The notes: a model not told the origin generated them from the letters alone. 64,000 bases of DNA from an uncultured Mediterraneibacter sp. (GCA_944384505.1 CALWTQ010000007.1:1-64000), one strand, 5' to 3'; positions 7,555-18,157 are shown, counted from the stretch's first letter. Numbers and translations are program-made.

Positions 7555-9000
7555 ATGAATACTATTATATTAACTTTTGACACACTGGTACGCAATATGC
7601 TGCCAAATTATGGGAATGATTACATAAAGGCACCTAACTTTAAAAAACTGGAGCGCAATTTTACTAAGTTTAATAATTGTTATTGCGGCAGTCTGCCCTG
7701 TATCCCCGCCCGCCGGGATCTGCATACAGGAAGATATAATTTCCTGCATCGCAACTGGGGCCCTCTTGAACCATTTGATTTCTCCGTATTCAAATTTTTA
7801 AGTGACCACGGAATCAATACTCATTTGATCACAGACCATTGGCATTATGCTGAGGAGGGCGGTTTTTGTTATCATAATCAATACTCCAGCTGGGAATTGA
7901 TCAGAGGCGCAGAAGGCGATCCATTCGCTCCATGTTTTGAAAAGCCGGCAGAGGAAAATCTGAGTGCTTATAATCAGAACGGTTCCATACAAACTCAGTA
8001 TTATTGTAACAAAAAAGCCCTGGGGAGTGAATCATATACATCTTTCAATGTAATGAAAAAAGCCGCCTGTTATTTAGATAATTATCACGATAGGGATAAT
8101 TGGCTGCTCCATATCGAATGTTTCTCACCACATGAACCATTTGACGCTCCCGAAAAATTTAAACAGTTATATGACATAGACGAGAAAAAACAAATATGTA
8201 ACTGGCCTAAATATATTTGCGCAGACAATATTCCAGATGATTTAAAAAAACAATACGCGGCAAATGTTTCATATTGCGATGAACTCTTAGGATTACTGTT
8301 AGACAAGATTGAAGAATATAATTTGTGGAGCAATACCTTAATTATCATTCATACAGACCACGGATTCATGCTTGGAGAACATTCATGGATGGGCAAAAAC
8401 GAAGGCCCGCAGTACGAAGAAATATCGCACATCCCACTCTTTATTCATTTTCCTGAATTGGACTGCCCGAGCAGCGATATCCTGGTACAGACAATAGATA
8501 TCGCACCTACGCTGTTAGATTATTACAGTTTGCCAGTTGATGATTCTATCATCGGCAAATCCATTTTTAAAATGTCAAAAAATAATCACGGCCACGACAG
8601 CATCCTCTACGGCATCCATGGCGGACATATTAATTATGTTGAACCACCTTATGTGTATATGAAAGCTTCTGCCCGAAGTGATAACCAGCCACTGGAGACA
8701 TATACGCTTCTGCCATTAAAGGGAAATCAGGCATTTAGCAAAGAGGAATTTGCAGACTGTAAACTGCTTTATGATGTAAAATATGCAAAGGGATTCCCGA
8801 TTTTAAAAATGCCAAAGAAAAACAGGCATAATTCATACATATATGGTGATATGCTATTCAACCTTGCGGATGATCCTATGGAATTAAATAATATAAAAGA
8901 CGCAGATATGACAGACATATTTAACAAGAAACTATATAAAAAATTAAAGGAACTTGATGCTCCGCAAACTATATTCGACAGAATATTTCCCCGCTTATGA
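7555..9000 (+). CDS. Sulfatase, cytoplasmic, Cys-type
   Basis: This 481-aa member of the alkaline-phosphatase-like sulfatase family has the formylglycine motif C-x-P-x-R at Cys49-Pro51-Arg53 (LPCIPARRDLHTGR). Metal-ligand motifs are TFDTL near the N-terminus and HTDHGFMLGEHSWMGK further on, with YEEISHIPL after them. There is no signal peptide, so it should act in the cytoplasm, presumably removing sulfate from a sugar brought in by the adjacent PTS. Maturation needs an anaerobic sulfatase-maturating enzyme, which is not encoded in this window. It starts one base after the EIIC stop and ends before a strong terminator. The substrate is inferred only. Confidence 0.88.
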   Translation: MNTIILTFDTLVRNMLPNYGNDYIKAPNFKKLERNFTKFNNCYCGSLPCIPARRDLHTGRYNFLHRNWGPLEPFDFSVFKFLSDHGINTHLITDHWHYAEEGGFCYHNQYSSWELIRGAEGDPFAPCFEKPAEENLSAYNQNGSIQTQYYCNKKALGSESYTSFNVMKKAACYLDNYHDRDNWLLHIECFSPHEPFDAPEKFKQLYDIDEKKQICNWPKYICADNIPDDLKKQYAANVSYCDELLGLLLDKIEEYNLWSNTLIIIHTDHGFMLGEHSWMGKNEGPQYEEISHIPLFIHFPELDCPSSDILVQTIDIAPTLLDYYSLPVDDSIIGKSIFKMSKNNHGHDSILYGIHGGHINYVEPPYVYMKASARSDNQPLETYTLLPLKGNQAFSKEEFADCKLLYDVKYAKGFPILKMPKKNRHNSYIYGDMLFNLADDPMELNNIKDADMTDIFNKKLYKKLKELDAPQTIFDRIFPRL

Positions 9001-9070
9001 TAAGAGCACATACGGCCGATACAGAATAATCAATGTATATGTTTTAAAAAAAGCAGATCGATATCAACCA

Positions 9071-9110
9071 AAGGCCGCCGCACCAAATTATTAGTGCGGC
9101 GGTCTTTTAT
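9071..9110 (+). terminator. Strong terminator after sulfatase gene
   Basis: Stem GCCGCCGCAC (9074-9083) pairs with GTGCGGCGGT (9094-9103), with a T-rich tail CTTTTATT. An A-rich stretch on the other side means it may also stop minus-strand transcription from the helicase gene that converges here. Confidence 0.82.
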
Positions 9111-12076
9111 TGAAACGCCAGCTCCATTAACTCAGCCACAATTTTTTTATCCTTCACCCGCATAATACTGTCTTCAACTTTGTCTTTACCCAGCAAATGA
9201 ATATTTCCGTACCAGACAATTTTCTGATCAATAACCGCGAAATTTTCGCAGGAATCTTCCACTGTTTTAATAAAGAATCCTGCCTGACGCATATCCTCAT
9301 GCAGCTGCATCCAAGATGCGGCATCACCAAAGCCATAGTCATCAGGAGCCCAGGTAACGATTGTCACTCCCACACCCAATGCCTGCTTTTCTTTCAACAT
9401 ATTTATCGTTTCATATACCTTTTTGGCGCTGACAGCATTACTGGATATCACAATCCTCTGTTCCGCCTCAAGCAGATCCCTCTTAAATACCTCTTTATAA
9501 TTTTCACCATCAAAAATGGCATTTGCTTCCTGCTTTTCATAATTCAATCCGCTGCATATTTCGTATCCGATCTGCTTATATGCTTTCAGCCTTTTCGCAT
9601 ACATTTTTTCAAACATTGGGATATGGCTGTCAACATAATCAAATACGATTACATCTTTCTTTCCGGCATAGTTCCGGTTCAGGCGTCCGGCATACTGCTC
9701 AACTACACTTCGGAACGAAACAGGTGTTGCCATGATCAGTGTATCAAGGCGCGGGAAGTCAAATCCTTCGCCGATCAGACTGCCAGTGGCTATCAGCGCC
9801 AGTGTTTCCTCCGGAGCGGTCTGCCGCAGCTGTTCATAGATTTGCTTATGTTCTTTCTTTGACTTGTTTCCAGTCATCAAAAAGACTCGGTCCGCATACC
9901 CTTCCATCTGATCATACAGTCTTTCTGAGTGATCTTTATATCTGGACAATATGACCGGTGTTCTTCCTGCAGCAATACATTCTTTCACATCCGAGAGGAT
10001 CTGTTCATCTCTCGCCTCATTATGCCGGAGAAGTTCATACGCTTCATTTGGATGCATCTTTTCTGCCGCGGCACCTCTGGGAAGTACTGTCCTTGTAAAT
10101 CTCGGATACACCAGATGCGGGATTCCCTGCTCTTTTACTTTTTCTTTTGCAGAGTAGCTGTATCGAATCGGACCTAGCATCATATAATTGATTTTTTCCA
10201 GTCCATCCGCCCGTTTTGGTGTAGCTGTAACACCATATACATATTTTGCGGTGACTTTTTGCAGCACTTCTGTAATCGTATCGGAAGCCGCATGATGGCA
10301 TTCATCAACAATGACCATTCCATATTGATCAAGCAGGGGATGCCATTCGCCTTTTTTACATAATGATCCAACCATAGCGATATCCACAATTCCGGTCATG
10401 GAATCGTGCGGTCCCTGCAGTTTTCCGATCAGACTCTTCCTCACTCTTGTCCGTCCGGTTTTTGTTTTATACTCCGGGAGTTTCTCCTCGATATCAAGAA
10501 ATTTCTCCAATGCATCTTTCCACTGATCCAACAAAGCAGAAGATTCAAGGATGATCAGTGTATTCACTTTCTTCTCCGCGATCATTGCGCCGCATACAAC
10601 TGTTTTTCCAAATGCTGTGGCCGCCTGAAGGATTCCGTTATCGTATTTCATCATCTCTTCCAGCGCCGGCTTTTGCTCCTGCCTTAATTCGCCTCTGAAT
10701 GTAACAGTAATATGTCTGCCGCACTGACGTTCATCACGTATCTCATAGGGAATAGCCGCTTCTTTTATCTTCTCAACCAGTCTATCCTGCAGACCTCTCG
10801 GAATTTCAATATACCCGCTCAGATGATCCTTTCCCAGATAGATCCACTGAGCAGTGGCAAAGTTCGACATACCAATTGCCGCATTTTTATAAAAAATCGG
10901 ATTTCTTATAGCTGCCAGCCGCCTGATCTGATTTTGAATCGCCGCTTTCAGATTCAGGCTATCTATATAAATACCATTTGCTAAAACAAGACTTATTTTT
11001 CCATCCACATTCTCACGGCGAAACGGCTTTTCTTTTTTCCACGGCTGTTCCCGTTCTTCCGCATTTTCATTGTCGTCTGCCGCATCTGTAATATCTGAAG
11101 CCGCCCACTCCTTTATCTTAGTTTCTATAAACTGGGCAGAAAGCTGCGGTTTGCTCCAAAGCACATCCCATTGGTTCGAATAAGCATTCCAGTTGCTGTC
11201 AACAAAAGCGCTGTTTCCCTTTTGTAAAGCCTGCCCCTGCAATGGAAGAGCGATCAGATTACCCAGACCGCCTTCCGGGAGAGTATCCTGAGCCGGAAGC
11301 ATTCTGTCATAATATTTAAATGATTTCAGATTAACCTGCTCCGCCCCTTTTTCCAGCAAAGCAAAGCCAAATCTTCTCGCCAGTGCCGCCGGGACCGGTT
11401 TATCAAAGAAAATCCACAAATGCGCGCCTCTGCCGGATCTGGAACGTTCAACAAGAGGATCAATCCCGTTTAAAGCGCAGATAGTCTGCATGGCTTCCAC
11501 CTCTTCCATCCATACCTCATTCGTATTTGCAAAGTCTTTCTTTTCAGCGCCTTTCTCGTGATTATCAAAATCAAATACAAGGAAACGGCACGTTCCATTT
11601 TTCAACAGTGGATAAACACCGATCACATCTGATCCATTGTAAGATCTCCCCTGCAAATGGGCACGTATGTCTTTTATAGTCAGCTGTTTATATGCCTGAT
11701 GAGGACAGTCTCTGCAGTTCATTTTCTCATGGCGCATTTTAGGACAGATATTCTCCCAGCGATTATGACATTGCGTATAATATCCTGCTTCTCCGGTTCC
11801 TTTCTTCTCGCTTCTCTTCGCATAGACATCCTGCCGTCCCCAGAATCTGGCATAAAATAAATTCGCCATTTCGTCCGTAATCTGTCTCGGATGGATAATC
11901 CGCTCCCCCTGATCCGGATCATATTCCTCTGCGTTTTCAGGCGCATTGATACAGGCAATTTCATGGGTATATGAAATGCCGGAACGATCCAGAATGTTTT
12001 TCAGTATTTGATTTTCCAGCTGCAGATCATTGATCTGCTTCTGCAATAAACTGATATTTTCAACAGGATTTCTCAT
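9107..12076 (-). CDS. TOTE-type primase-helicase with PLD-like C-terminus
   Basis: The 989-aa protein starts at ATG 12076, chosen for the GGGGAG site five bases upstream. Residues 1-35 are a coiled coil. Residues about 60-330 resemble the archaeo-eukaryotic primase domain of TOTE conflict systems: a Cys cluster at 103/111/121/124, FDFDNHEK with acidic residues 169 and 171, and SGRGAHLWIFF with His219. An SF2 helicase follows, with Walker A ATAFGKT at 486-492, DECH at 591-594, TATPKR, and GEGFDFPRLD then YAGRLNR. The last 150 residues resemble a PLD-like domain (VIDQKIVWYGN) whose usual first His is replaced. The family is proposed to act in conflict with phages or plasmids. It lies directly downstream of hsdR on the same strand, suggesting co-expression with the restriction operon. 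The reaction is not established. Confidence 0.85.
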   Translation of the reverse strand: MRNPVENISLLQKQINDLQLENQILKNILDRSGISYTHEIACINAPENAEEYDPDQGERIIHPRQITDEMANLFYARFWGRQDVYAKRSEKKGTGEAGYYTQCHNRWENICPKMRHEKMNCRDCPHQAYKQLTIKDIRAHLQGRSYNGSDVIGVYPLLKNGTCRFLVFDFDNHEKGAEKKDFANTNEVWMEEVEAMQTICALNGIDPLVERSRSGRGAHLWIFFDKPVPAALARRFGFALLEKGAEQVNLKSFKYYDRMLPAQDTLPEGGLGNLIALPLQGQALQKGNSAFVDSNWNAYSNQWDVLWSKPQLSAQFIETKIKEWAASDITDAADDNENAEEREQPWKKEKPFRRENVDGKISLVLANGIYIDSLNLKAAIQNQIRRLAAIRNPIFYKNAAIGMSNFATAQWIYLGKDHLSGYIEIPRGLQDRLVEKIKEAAIPYEIRDERQCGRHITVTFRGELRQEQKPALEEMMKYDNGILQAATAFGKTVVCGAMIAEKKVNTLIILESSALLDQWKDALEKFLDIEEKLPEYKTKTGRTRVRKSLIGKLQGPHDSMTGIVDIAMVGSLCKKGEWHPLLDQYGMVIVDECHHAASDTITEVLQKVTAKYVYGVTATPKRADGLEKINYMMLGPIRYSYSAKEKVKEQGIPHLVYPRFTRTVLPRGAAAEKMHPNEAYELLRHNEARDEQILSDVKECIAAGRTPVILSRYKDHSERLYDQMEGYADRVFLMTGNKSKKEHKQIYEQLRQTAPEETLALIATGSLIGEGFDFPRLDTLIMATPVSFRSVVEQYAGRLNRNYAGKKDVIVFDYVDSHIPMFEKMYAKRLKAYKQIGYEICSGLNYEKQEANAIFDGENYKEVFKRDLLEAEQRIVISSNAVSAKKVYETINMLKEKQALGVGVTIVTWAPDDYGFGDAASWMQLHEDMRQAGFFIKTVEDSCENFAVIDQKIVWYGNIHLLGKDKVEDSIMRVKDKKIVAELMELAFQ

Positions 12077-12147
12077 TTTATCTCCCCGAAAGTTTTCGCG
12101 TTTTCCCATTAGGCCGCCTCAGCCCTGCCGAGCGCCTCATGCTCTAA

Positions 12148-15100
12148 TCAGATCGCTCCACCTATCCTCTTGAATTTCTCTACGAAAGCAGATATTTTTT
12201 CAAGCACGCTCTGTTTCTTAGCGTGATATTTCGGATTGAGCGGGCTCATTTTAGGAAGAGCCTCATTCAAGCCCGTCCCATTTTCGCTTGCGTATTCCTT
12301 TTTTAATGATGCGAGAATATATCGTTTTGCGGCATCCTCATTGAGCTGTTCCTCTCTTATCAGATCTTCCGCTTCCTTTTTCTGTTCTTTTTGCGCAAAT
12401 TGATAAAATGCATCCAGAACACTTGCTTTATCCTTTATTTCATCTAAAGACGTTTGATTAATAAAATCCACAATCAAACTTTCCTTCGCACGATTTTCCG
12501 CACTGGAGCGTGCTATACGGCGCATTTCTTCGACCAAAGCGCCCTTATCTTTTATATTTTGATTTTTCTCAAAAATCAGTTCGAGGATATAATCCAAATT
12601 AATCTCCTGAGATTTTAGCAGATCTACTTCAAATACAACATCATCCCAGTCAATTTTTGACTTTTCTTTATCTCTTCCTTCTTTTTCACGACGAATCCAT
12701 TCACGAATATCATTATATGCAGAACGATAGTCCTGAATCGTTCTTTCTGCCAATACATCTATCGATTGCATAGCTTTCAGGTCTTCGTCGCTGACAAAAT
12801 ACGCTGCCTTAAATTCTTTTACATCTTCCGGATCACTGAGATCAACTTTCTGCAATGCCTTTAAACAGGTAAACTCATCATAGTTCTGCAAAACATTTTC
12901 GATTCTCAGATATTCTCCAAACAATTTAACAAACTCTTTTTTATCCTTTTCTGTAACAATTTCATCAACATCTGCAAAACGTGAATTTAATTCCTTCACT
13001 ACATCCACATAACCGCGGCATATTTCACCTGTAGCAAGATCCTTAAATCCCTCCATATATTCTTTATAGCTTTTTTCAAGAACTATATTTCTTGTATTGT
13101 CATCCCCAAAACACTTTATCGCATCAATTGTCGCCTGTTCCAGATTCCTGAAAGTAACAATATTCCCAAATGTTTTTGTCGAATCATAAATACGGTTCGT
13201 TCTGGAAAACGCCTGCATAAGTCCGTGATAGCGAAGATTTTTATCTACAAACAGCGTATTCAATGTTGGCGCATCGAATCCTGTCAAAAACATACCGACA
13301 ACAATCAAAAGATCTACTTCTTGATTCTTTACACGATTAGAGAGATCTCTGTAATAATTTTGGAATTCTTTACTTTCAACGCCAAAAGTAGTTTGAAACA
13401 TTTTGTTATATTCAGCAATAGCAAAAGCCAGAAATTCCTTTGCGCTGCTGTCCATTGCTGTGGGTTCAAAGGTTTCATCAGGGATTTCTCCTATTGCATT
13501 CTGTTCTTCATTCACCGCAAAAGAAAAAATTGTTGCGATTTTCAAAGGTTTTTCACATCCATTTTGCAGACTGTTAAGAGATTCATAATAGAGTTTTGCC
13601 GCATCAACACTACTTACAGCAAACATTGCATTAAACCCCTTCGCTCCAACATGAGTGCGGTGTGTTTTCACTCTAAAATTATCCAAAATATATTGTGAAA
13701 TTTCCTTTATTCTTTCCGGATGCAATAACGCTTCTTTGGTCTCGGCAGCCGTCAGCTTTTTCTCATCCTGTTCCCTTTCAATTGATTTGAATTTAGGACG
13801 GACGTCATTATAGTCAACTTTAAATTTCAAAACCTTTTCATCTCTGATTGCATCAGTTATAGTATAGGAATGCAGTTCTCTCCCGAATACTGATGCAGTT
13901 GTTTCAGCTCCCAATGCGTTTTCAGGAAATATTGGCGTGCCCGTAAAACCAAATTGATAATATTTTTTAAACTTTCTTTTGATATTTTTTTGCGCTTCAC
14001 CAAACTGCGAGCGATGAGCTTCATCAAAAATAAAAACAACCTGCTTATTGTAGATTGATAAATCTGATTCAGCTTTTACGAGATTATTCAATTTTTGAAT
14101 CGTAGTAACAATAATTTTATTATCATCTTTTTCAATGTTGCGTTTCAGTCCGGCGGTATTTTCCGAACCATTTACACTATCCGGCGAAAAGCGTTGATAC
14201 TCTTTCATGGTCTGATAATCCAAATCTTTCCGATCCACTACAAAAAGAACTTTATCTATATAATCCAGTTCTGTGGCTAATCGCGCTGCTTTAAAACTAG
14301 TCAGTGTTTTTCCGGAACCTGTTGTATGCCAAACATATCCGCCCCCCTCGGTCGTCCCCCACTTTTTGGCATTATAAGAACATTTTATTTTCCAGAGAAT
14401 TCTCTCTGTTGCTGCAATCTGGTAAGGACGCATAATCAATAAATTGTCGTTTACATCCAGGACAGAATAAATCAGCAACACCCTTAACACTGTACTTTTT
14501 TGAAAAAAAGTTGCAGTGAAATCTTTTAGATCCTTAATCAAGGTATTATCTGCTTTCGCCCAATTCATCGTAAAGTCGAAGCTGTCTTTGTCCCTTCTCG
14601 TCGTATTTGCAAAATAACGGGTGTCAGTACCATTTGAGATTACAAACATCTGCAGATATTTATATAAAGAGTTTTCTGAATTAAAGCTCTCTTTGCTATA
14701 CCTGTTTATCTGATTGAAAGCCTCGCGTATGGCTACTCCTCGTTTCTTGAGTTCTACCTGAATCATCGGCAATCCATTGACCAGAATTGTAACATCATAC
14801 CGGTTAGCCCGAGCCCCTGTCTGCTCAAATTGAGAAATAACCTGTACTTTATTTTTTGCAATATCTTTTTCTTCTTTTTTTACAAGATATATATTCTTTA
14901 TATGCCCATCGTCAAATACGAAATCATAAATGTAATTACTATGAATTTTACGTGTTTTATCTATATGGTTATCACCTGCTTTGTCTAAATATTCCTCACA
15001 AAATCTTGTCCATTCCGAGTCAGTAAATTGAACGTCATTGAGTATCTGCAACTGTACACGTGCATTCTCAAACATCGCCTCCGGAGTTTTCAAATCCCGC

Positions 15101-15261
15101 AGATATTCATACCCCTGACTTCTCAAATCTTGTATAAACTCGTTTTCAAGGTCCGCCTCTGTCTGATATGTACTTGTTTCGCGCACACATGACGCATATT
15201 TTTCATATTTGTCCAGAACTATGAAATTGTTTGATTCTGCTATCGGATTATATTCATACAT
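12148..15261 (-). CDS. hsdR: Type I restriction endonuclease subunit R
   Basis: This 1037-aa motor and nuclease subunit starts at ATG 15261. The GGAAGGAG ribosome site sits ten bases upstream, and a longer TTG-started form would bury that site. The N-terminal nuclease carries a PD-(D/E)xK pattern (Asp156, Glu170-x-Lys172 in [11 protein letters not shown]). The SF2 motor has Walker A TTGSGKT (313-319), DEAH (413-416) and GFTGTPIF. The C-terminal part is helical and probably binds the methylase core. Its ATG overlaps the prrC-like stop (TGATG). With HsdM and HsdS it should translocate and cut unmodified DNA. Length and motifs are complete. Confidence 0.95.
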   Translation of the reverse strand: MYEYNPIAESNNFIVLDKYEKYASCVRETSTYQTEADLENEFIQDLRSQGYEYLRDLKTPEAMFENARVQLQILNDVQFTDSEWTRFCEEYLDKAGDNHIDKTRKIHSNYIYDFVFDDGHIKNIYLVKKEEKDIAKNKVQVISQFEQTGARANRYDVTILVNGLPMIQVELKKRGVAIREAFNQINRYSKESFNSENSLYKYLQMFVISNGTDTRYFANTTRRDKDSFDFTMNWAKADNTLIKDLKDFTATFFQKSTVLRVLLIYSVLDVNDNLLIMRPYQIAATERILWKIKCSYNAKKWGTTEGGGYVWHTTGSGKTLTSFKAARLATELDYIDKVLFVVDRKDLDYQTMKEYQRFSPDSVNGSENTAGLKRNIEKDDNKIIVTTIQKLNNLVKAESDLSIYNKQVVFIFDEAHRSQFGEAQKNIKRKFKKYYQFGFTGTPIFPENALGAETTASVFGRELHSYTITDAIRDEKVLKFKVDYNDVRPKFKSIEREQDEKKLTAAETKEALLHPERIKEISQYILDNFRVKTHRTHVGAKGFNAMFAVSSVDAAKLYYESLNSLQNGCEKPLKIATIFSFAVNEEQNAIGEIPDETFEPTAMDSSAKEFLAFAIAEYNKMFQTTFGVESKEFQNYYRDLSNRVKNQEVDLLIVVGMFLTGFDAPTLNTLFVDKNLRYHGLMQAFSRTNRIYDSTKTFGNIVTFRNLEQATIDAIKCFGDDNTRNIVLEKSYKEYMEGFKDLATGEICRGYVDVVKELNSRFADVDEIVTEKDKKEFVKLFGEYLRIENVLQNYDEFTCLKALQKVDLSDPEDVKEFKAAYFVSDEDLKAMQSIDVLAERTIQDYRSAYNDIREWIRREKEGRDKEKSKIDWDDVVFEVDLLKSQEINLDYILELIFEKNQNIKDKGALVEEMRRIARSSAENRAKESLIVDFINQTSLDEIKDKASVLDAFYQFAQKEQKKEAEDLIREEQLNEDAAKRYILASLKKEYASENGTGLNEALPKMSPLNPKYHAKKQSVLEKISAFVEKFKRIGGAI

Positions 15262-16403
15262 CAGTCTGGCTCCTTCCAAAATTTTGCATTGTCAATCAGA
15301 TGATTAAATAATAGTTTCACCGTTTGTTTTTCTGGCTCTGTCGGTTCTCTCACTTCATCGTTCAATAAAGTTCTGTGACTATAAAAATTCATAATACGTG
15401 CCGCATATACTTCCTTATCCTCAGGCAGCAGATCTGACCAGTGTTTATACCCAAGAAAATTTGCCGCCTTCTCGTATAAATTACGCAACAAAGTAAAATG
15501 ATATTTTTCAATTTTGTTTTCTTCAATTGCCCGTTTAATTATCCCAATCAAATAATGATGATAAGAAAAACTTTTATTTGAATCTCCAAACTTTGTATCT
15601 AATTCATAACTTCCATCCTCATTCTTTTCCAACATATATCCCGCCTTTTTCCCTTGCTTTTTTCTTGCTTCTTTCGCAATTTGTAATTCATTATATAGCA
15701 CATTGTAAAACACAGGACTATGTGTGGTAATAATAAATTTTAAATCAGATTCATTCTTTCGGATTATTCCTGCCAGATTTACCGCCATCTGTATCAAGTG
15801 ATTATCATCAAGAGACGTCACCGGATCATCAATAAAAATATATTCTAATTGATTCAGTTTGTCTGTTTCTCTGTCACTTTCTTCCGGTATATTCAGTACC
15901 TCTACAACTTGTTCCAACAAACTATAGAAAACGCTCCAGACAAAATTGCTCTCTTCTCCTTTGGATATCTTAATATTTTCAGCATCCTGATCATTTCCTC
16001 TTTTAAGAGAAAATATTACCTCCGAAAAATCTTCATTAAATTCCGGTGTTAACGCCTCATTATTAACATAAGTCTGAAAATTACTTATAACATTTCGCTC
16101 TTGTCCCTGCTCAGCAAATATCCAGTCTGTAAATATGTTCGGATGGATTTTCAGTTTCAAATTAGTATCGTTATCCAAATCATTATCCCAATAAAACAAG
16201 TCTTCGGTAAACGCATTATAATAAAGTATTCTCTTACCTGCCAATCCTGTTTCTTCTTCATCCGATTCATTTTTAGGGGCAACCAAATTTTTAAACGCTC
16301 TTGAAAGCCGTGTTTTACCAGTGCCATTAAAAGCATATATTAACTGTACTTTTTTGCCGCAGTCTTTGAGCTGTCTTGCAATTTCATCTAAGGTTTTTCC
16401 CAT
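15261..16403 (-). CDS. prrC: PrrC-type anticodon nuclease (ABC-ATPase ribonuclease)
   Basis: This 380-aa protein has an ABC-type ATPase body: Walker A FNGTGKT (25-31), a divergent signature SKGEE (147-151), Walker [10 protein letters not shown] (176-184) and switch His218. The C-terminal part carries Arg307, Glu311 and His343. This R-x3-E-x31-H spacing equals that of the catalytic Arg320, Glu324 and His356 of E. coli PrrC, which cuts tRNA-Lys at the anticodon when phage disarms the linked type I enzyme. The 396-aa PrrC is similar in size. The gene lies between hsdS and hsdR, as in the prr locus, and overlaps hsdR by one base. HsdRMS is expected to hold it silent. The target tRNA is inferred. 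Confidence 0.87.
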   Translation of the reverse strand: MGKTLDEIARQLKDCGKKVQLIYAFNGTGKTRLSRAFKNLVAPKNESDEEETGLAGKRILYYNAFTEDLFYWDNDLDNDTNLKLKIHPNIFTDWIFAEQGQERNVISNFQTYVNNEALTPEFNEDFSEVIFSLKRGNDQDAENIKISKGEESNFVWSVFYSLLEQVVEVLNIPEESDRETDKLNQLEYIFIDDPVTSLDDNHLIQMAVNLAGIIRKNESDLKFIITTHSPVFYNVLYNELQIAKEARKKQGKKAGYMLEKNEDGSYELDTKFGDSNKSFSYHHYLIGIIKRAIEENKIEKYHFTLLRNLYEKAANFLGYKHWSDLLPEDKEVYAARIMNFYSHRTLLNDEVREPTEPEKQTVKLLFNHLIDNAKFWKEPD

Positions 16404-16423
16404 ATTACACCTCTGGTTTATCT

Positions 16424-18157
16424 TTAAAATGACAACAATTTATCCCTGTAATATTCGTATTGTTTTTGTCGCGCTTCAATCTCTGCCGGAAGCCCGGAAG
16501 AAATACCATTGCATAAAGCATCAAATTGGTCAAGGATCGTAACAATGTATTGCTGTCTCTCAAGCGAAGGGACAGGAATTTTTAAGCTTAAAATACGTGA
16601 AGCGTTCAGATCACCTCGTGCGCCCTCTTTTCTTGAAAGCAACTCTTCGTATTGACTACATACACAGTAAAAAACATACTTATACATTGCAATAGCAGGA
16701 TCTATCTCGATATTTAGACAATGTTGATTCGTAGTCAATGGTATTTTGTTAATTGCACATCTGCCGGCAGACGCGCCAGATATAGCTATAATTACACAGT
16801 TTTCAGGTATCCACTTTGCAGAAGTTTCCTTAACTGCGGTCTCTGTAACATAGGCTGTTGCTTCATACACCTCATTAAATCTAACATCTTGTGTGCGAAG
16901 CCACGGTATAGTTCCTCCTGCATAGTAGTCGCTATTTCCCTTTTTAGGGGTAGCACCAGAACTGCTGCGTGTGCAAATGTCGCTCAGGGATAGAGAAACA
17001 TATCCAAAAACATATTGCAAAAGTTTAATTAAGCTCTGTCTGTCTGACTGAGCAATTATGTTGCCTGTTTCAGCAAATGTCAAGAGAGCATCACGATAAA
17101 ATTCATATTGTTTTTTTCGTAATTCTATCTCAGCAGGTAATCCAATGTTAAGGTCAGAACAGATGGATTCAAAATTATCTAACACACCAGCCAAACGTTT
17201 CTGTACTTCAAGTGTGGGAACAGGAATTTTATATGCAAGCAATCTTTGAAAGTCCAACGAATCAACTGTTCCGCCTTGTTTTTTTGTTAATTTTCGAATA
17301 TCCTCTGCATAAGCTTGTATCACGTGGAATACATAGCGAGAAGATATTCCGTCTTTCACTACAAGTGCTTTAATATCTTGTTTTATACCGCCATCTTCAA
17401 GGGCTTTTTCTGTCAAATGATCTTCCGTACCTTCAAGAGCAGAGTTTTTCATATCTTTTGATAAAATCCACGGGATAATTCCATTCTCCCAATACTCTTT
17501 ATTGGCAGTAGATGGTATCTTACCACCGCTCCATTTCCCCAACTCAGAAATGGCGACCATGGAACACTCGTTTTTTGGGTATTCTAATAAGCGGTTTCTA
17601 TAATATTCATACTGTTTCTTTCTTGCTGTAAGCTCTGCTGTAAGCTCTGCTGTAAGCTCTGTGAACTTGTCCAAAATACGGACAACTTCACTCTGCACCT
17701 CTAAAGGAGGCACAGGAATTTTAAAATCTTCTGTAATCTTTAATGATATTTGTGGTAAAGATCCCATACCAGCAGCAGCTTTTCTAAAAAAAGTCAAATT
17801 ATTTTTTAATACATAATATAAAAATTTTACTGATGTTATATTTTCGTGCGTATATGCCCACATTTCATTTTTAAATGTGAATGGTCGGTCATAATACACA
17901 GCATCAATTACGCCTCGAGATTGAATCAATACCGCTGGAACTCTCGTTATATTAGCTTTAGGAATATCCTTTTCATAAGCATCAATCACTGTTTTTCCAC
18001 CTGCAAATATACGGATATCGCCATTATTATTTTCAATTTCTTTCATTTTTGCGGCTGTTATAGGAGTTCCTTTTAATCGTGTATAAACTTCTTTAATTGT
18101 TTTGAACTCTACCCCATCAGGACATAACTTTGAAATTAATTCATCTAATTTACTCAT
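16424..18157 (-). CDS. hsdS: Type I specificity subunit HsdS with three TRD modules
   Basis: This 577-aa protein is larger than the usual 380-450 aa. It holds three target-recognition modules, each ending in KIPVPxLExQ (at 146, 310 and 526) and a coiled-coil segment KQYEyYRxxLL (at 181, 349 and 565). Normal HsdS has two. Between modules 1 and 2 a stretch TELTAELTAELTA (166-178) is encoded by three perfect 12-bp repeats; in EcoR124I/II the number of TAEL units sets the spacing of the two half-sites. Module 3 starts near 385 (SSGATPKKGNSDYY). It overlaps rhuM by 8 bases. HsdS directs both methylation and cutting. A fusion or recombination origin is likely for the extra module. Confidence 0.93.
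   Translation of the reverse strand: MSKLDELISKLCPDGVEFKTIKEVYTRLKGTPITAAKMKEIENNNGDIRIFAGGKTVIDAYEKDIPKANITRVPAVLIQSRGVIDAVYYDRPFTFKNEMWAYTHENITSVKFLYYVLKNNLTFFRKAAAGMGSLPQISLKITEDFKIPVPPLEVQSEVVRILDKFTELTAELTAELTARKKQYEYYRNRLLEYPKNECSMVAISELGKWSGGKIPSTANKEYWENGIIPWILSKDMKNSALEGTEDHLTEKALEDGGIKQDIKALVVKDGISSRYVFHVIQAYAEDIRKLTKKQGGTVDSLDFQRLLAYKIPVPTLEVQKRLAGVLDNFESICSDLNIGLPAEIELRKKQYEFYRDALLTFAETGNIIAQSDRQSLIKLLQYVFGYVSLSLSDICTRSSSGATPKKGNSDYYAGGTIPWLRTQDVRFNEVYEATAYVTETAVKETSAKWIPENCVIIAISGASAGRCAINKIPLTTNQHCLNIEIDPAIAMYKYVFYCVCSQYEELLSRKEGARGDLNASRILSLKIPVPSLERQQYIVTILDQFDALCNGISSGLPAEIEARQKQYEYYRDKLLSF
17625..17660 (-). repeat. 12-bp tandem repeat in hsdS encoding TAEL units
   Basis: Three perfect copies of GCTGTAAGCTCT (plus-strand reading) lie in frame in the linker between the first and second recognition modules. 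They encode the TAEL unit. Gain or loss of a 12-bp unit would keep the frame but change the spacing between DNA half-sites, as known for EcoR124I (two units) and EcoR124II (three). Confidence 0.9.

Noticed and set aside
15262-15279. Longer HsdR start at TTG 15279
   Set aside because: It would place the ribosome site GGAAGGAG inside the coding region. ATG 15261 gives a proper spacing and the TGATG overlap with prrC.
17625-17660. Short direct repeats as a CRISPR-like array
   Set aside because: They are contiguous 12-bp in-frame repeats without spacers. No CRISPR array or cas gene was seen anywhere in the window.
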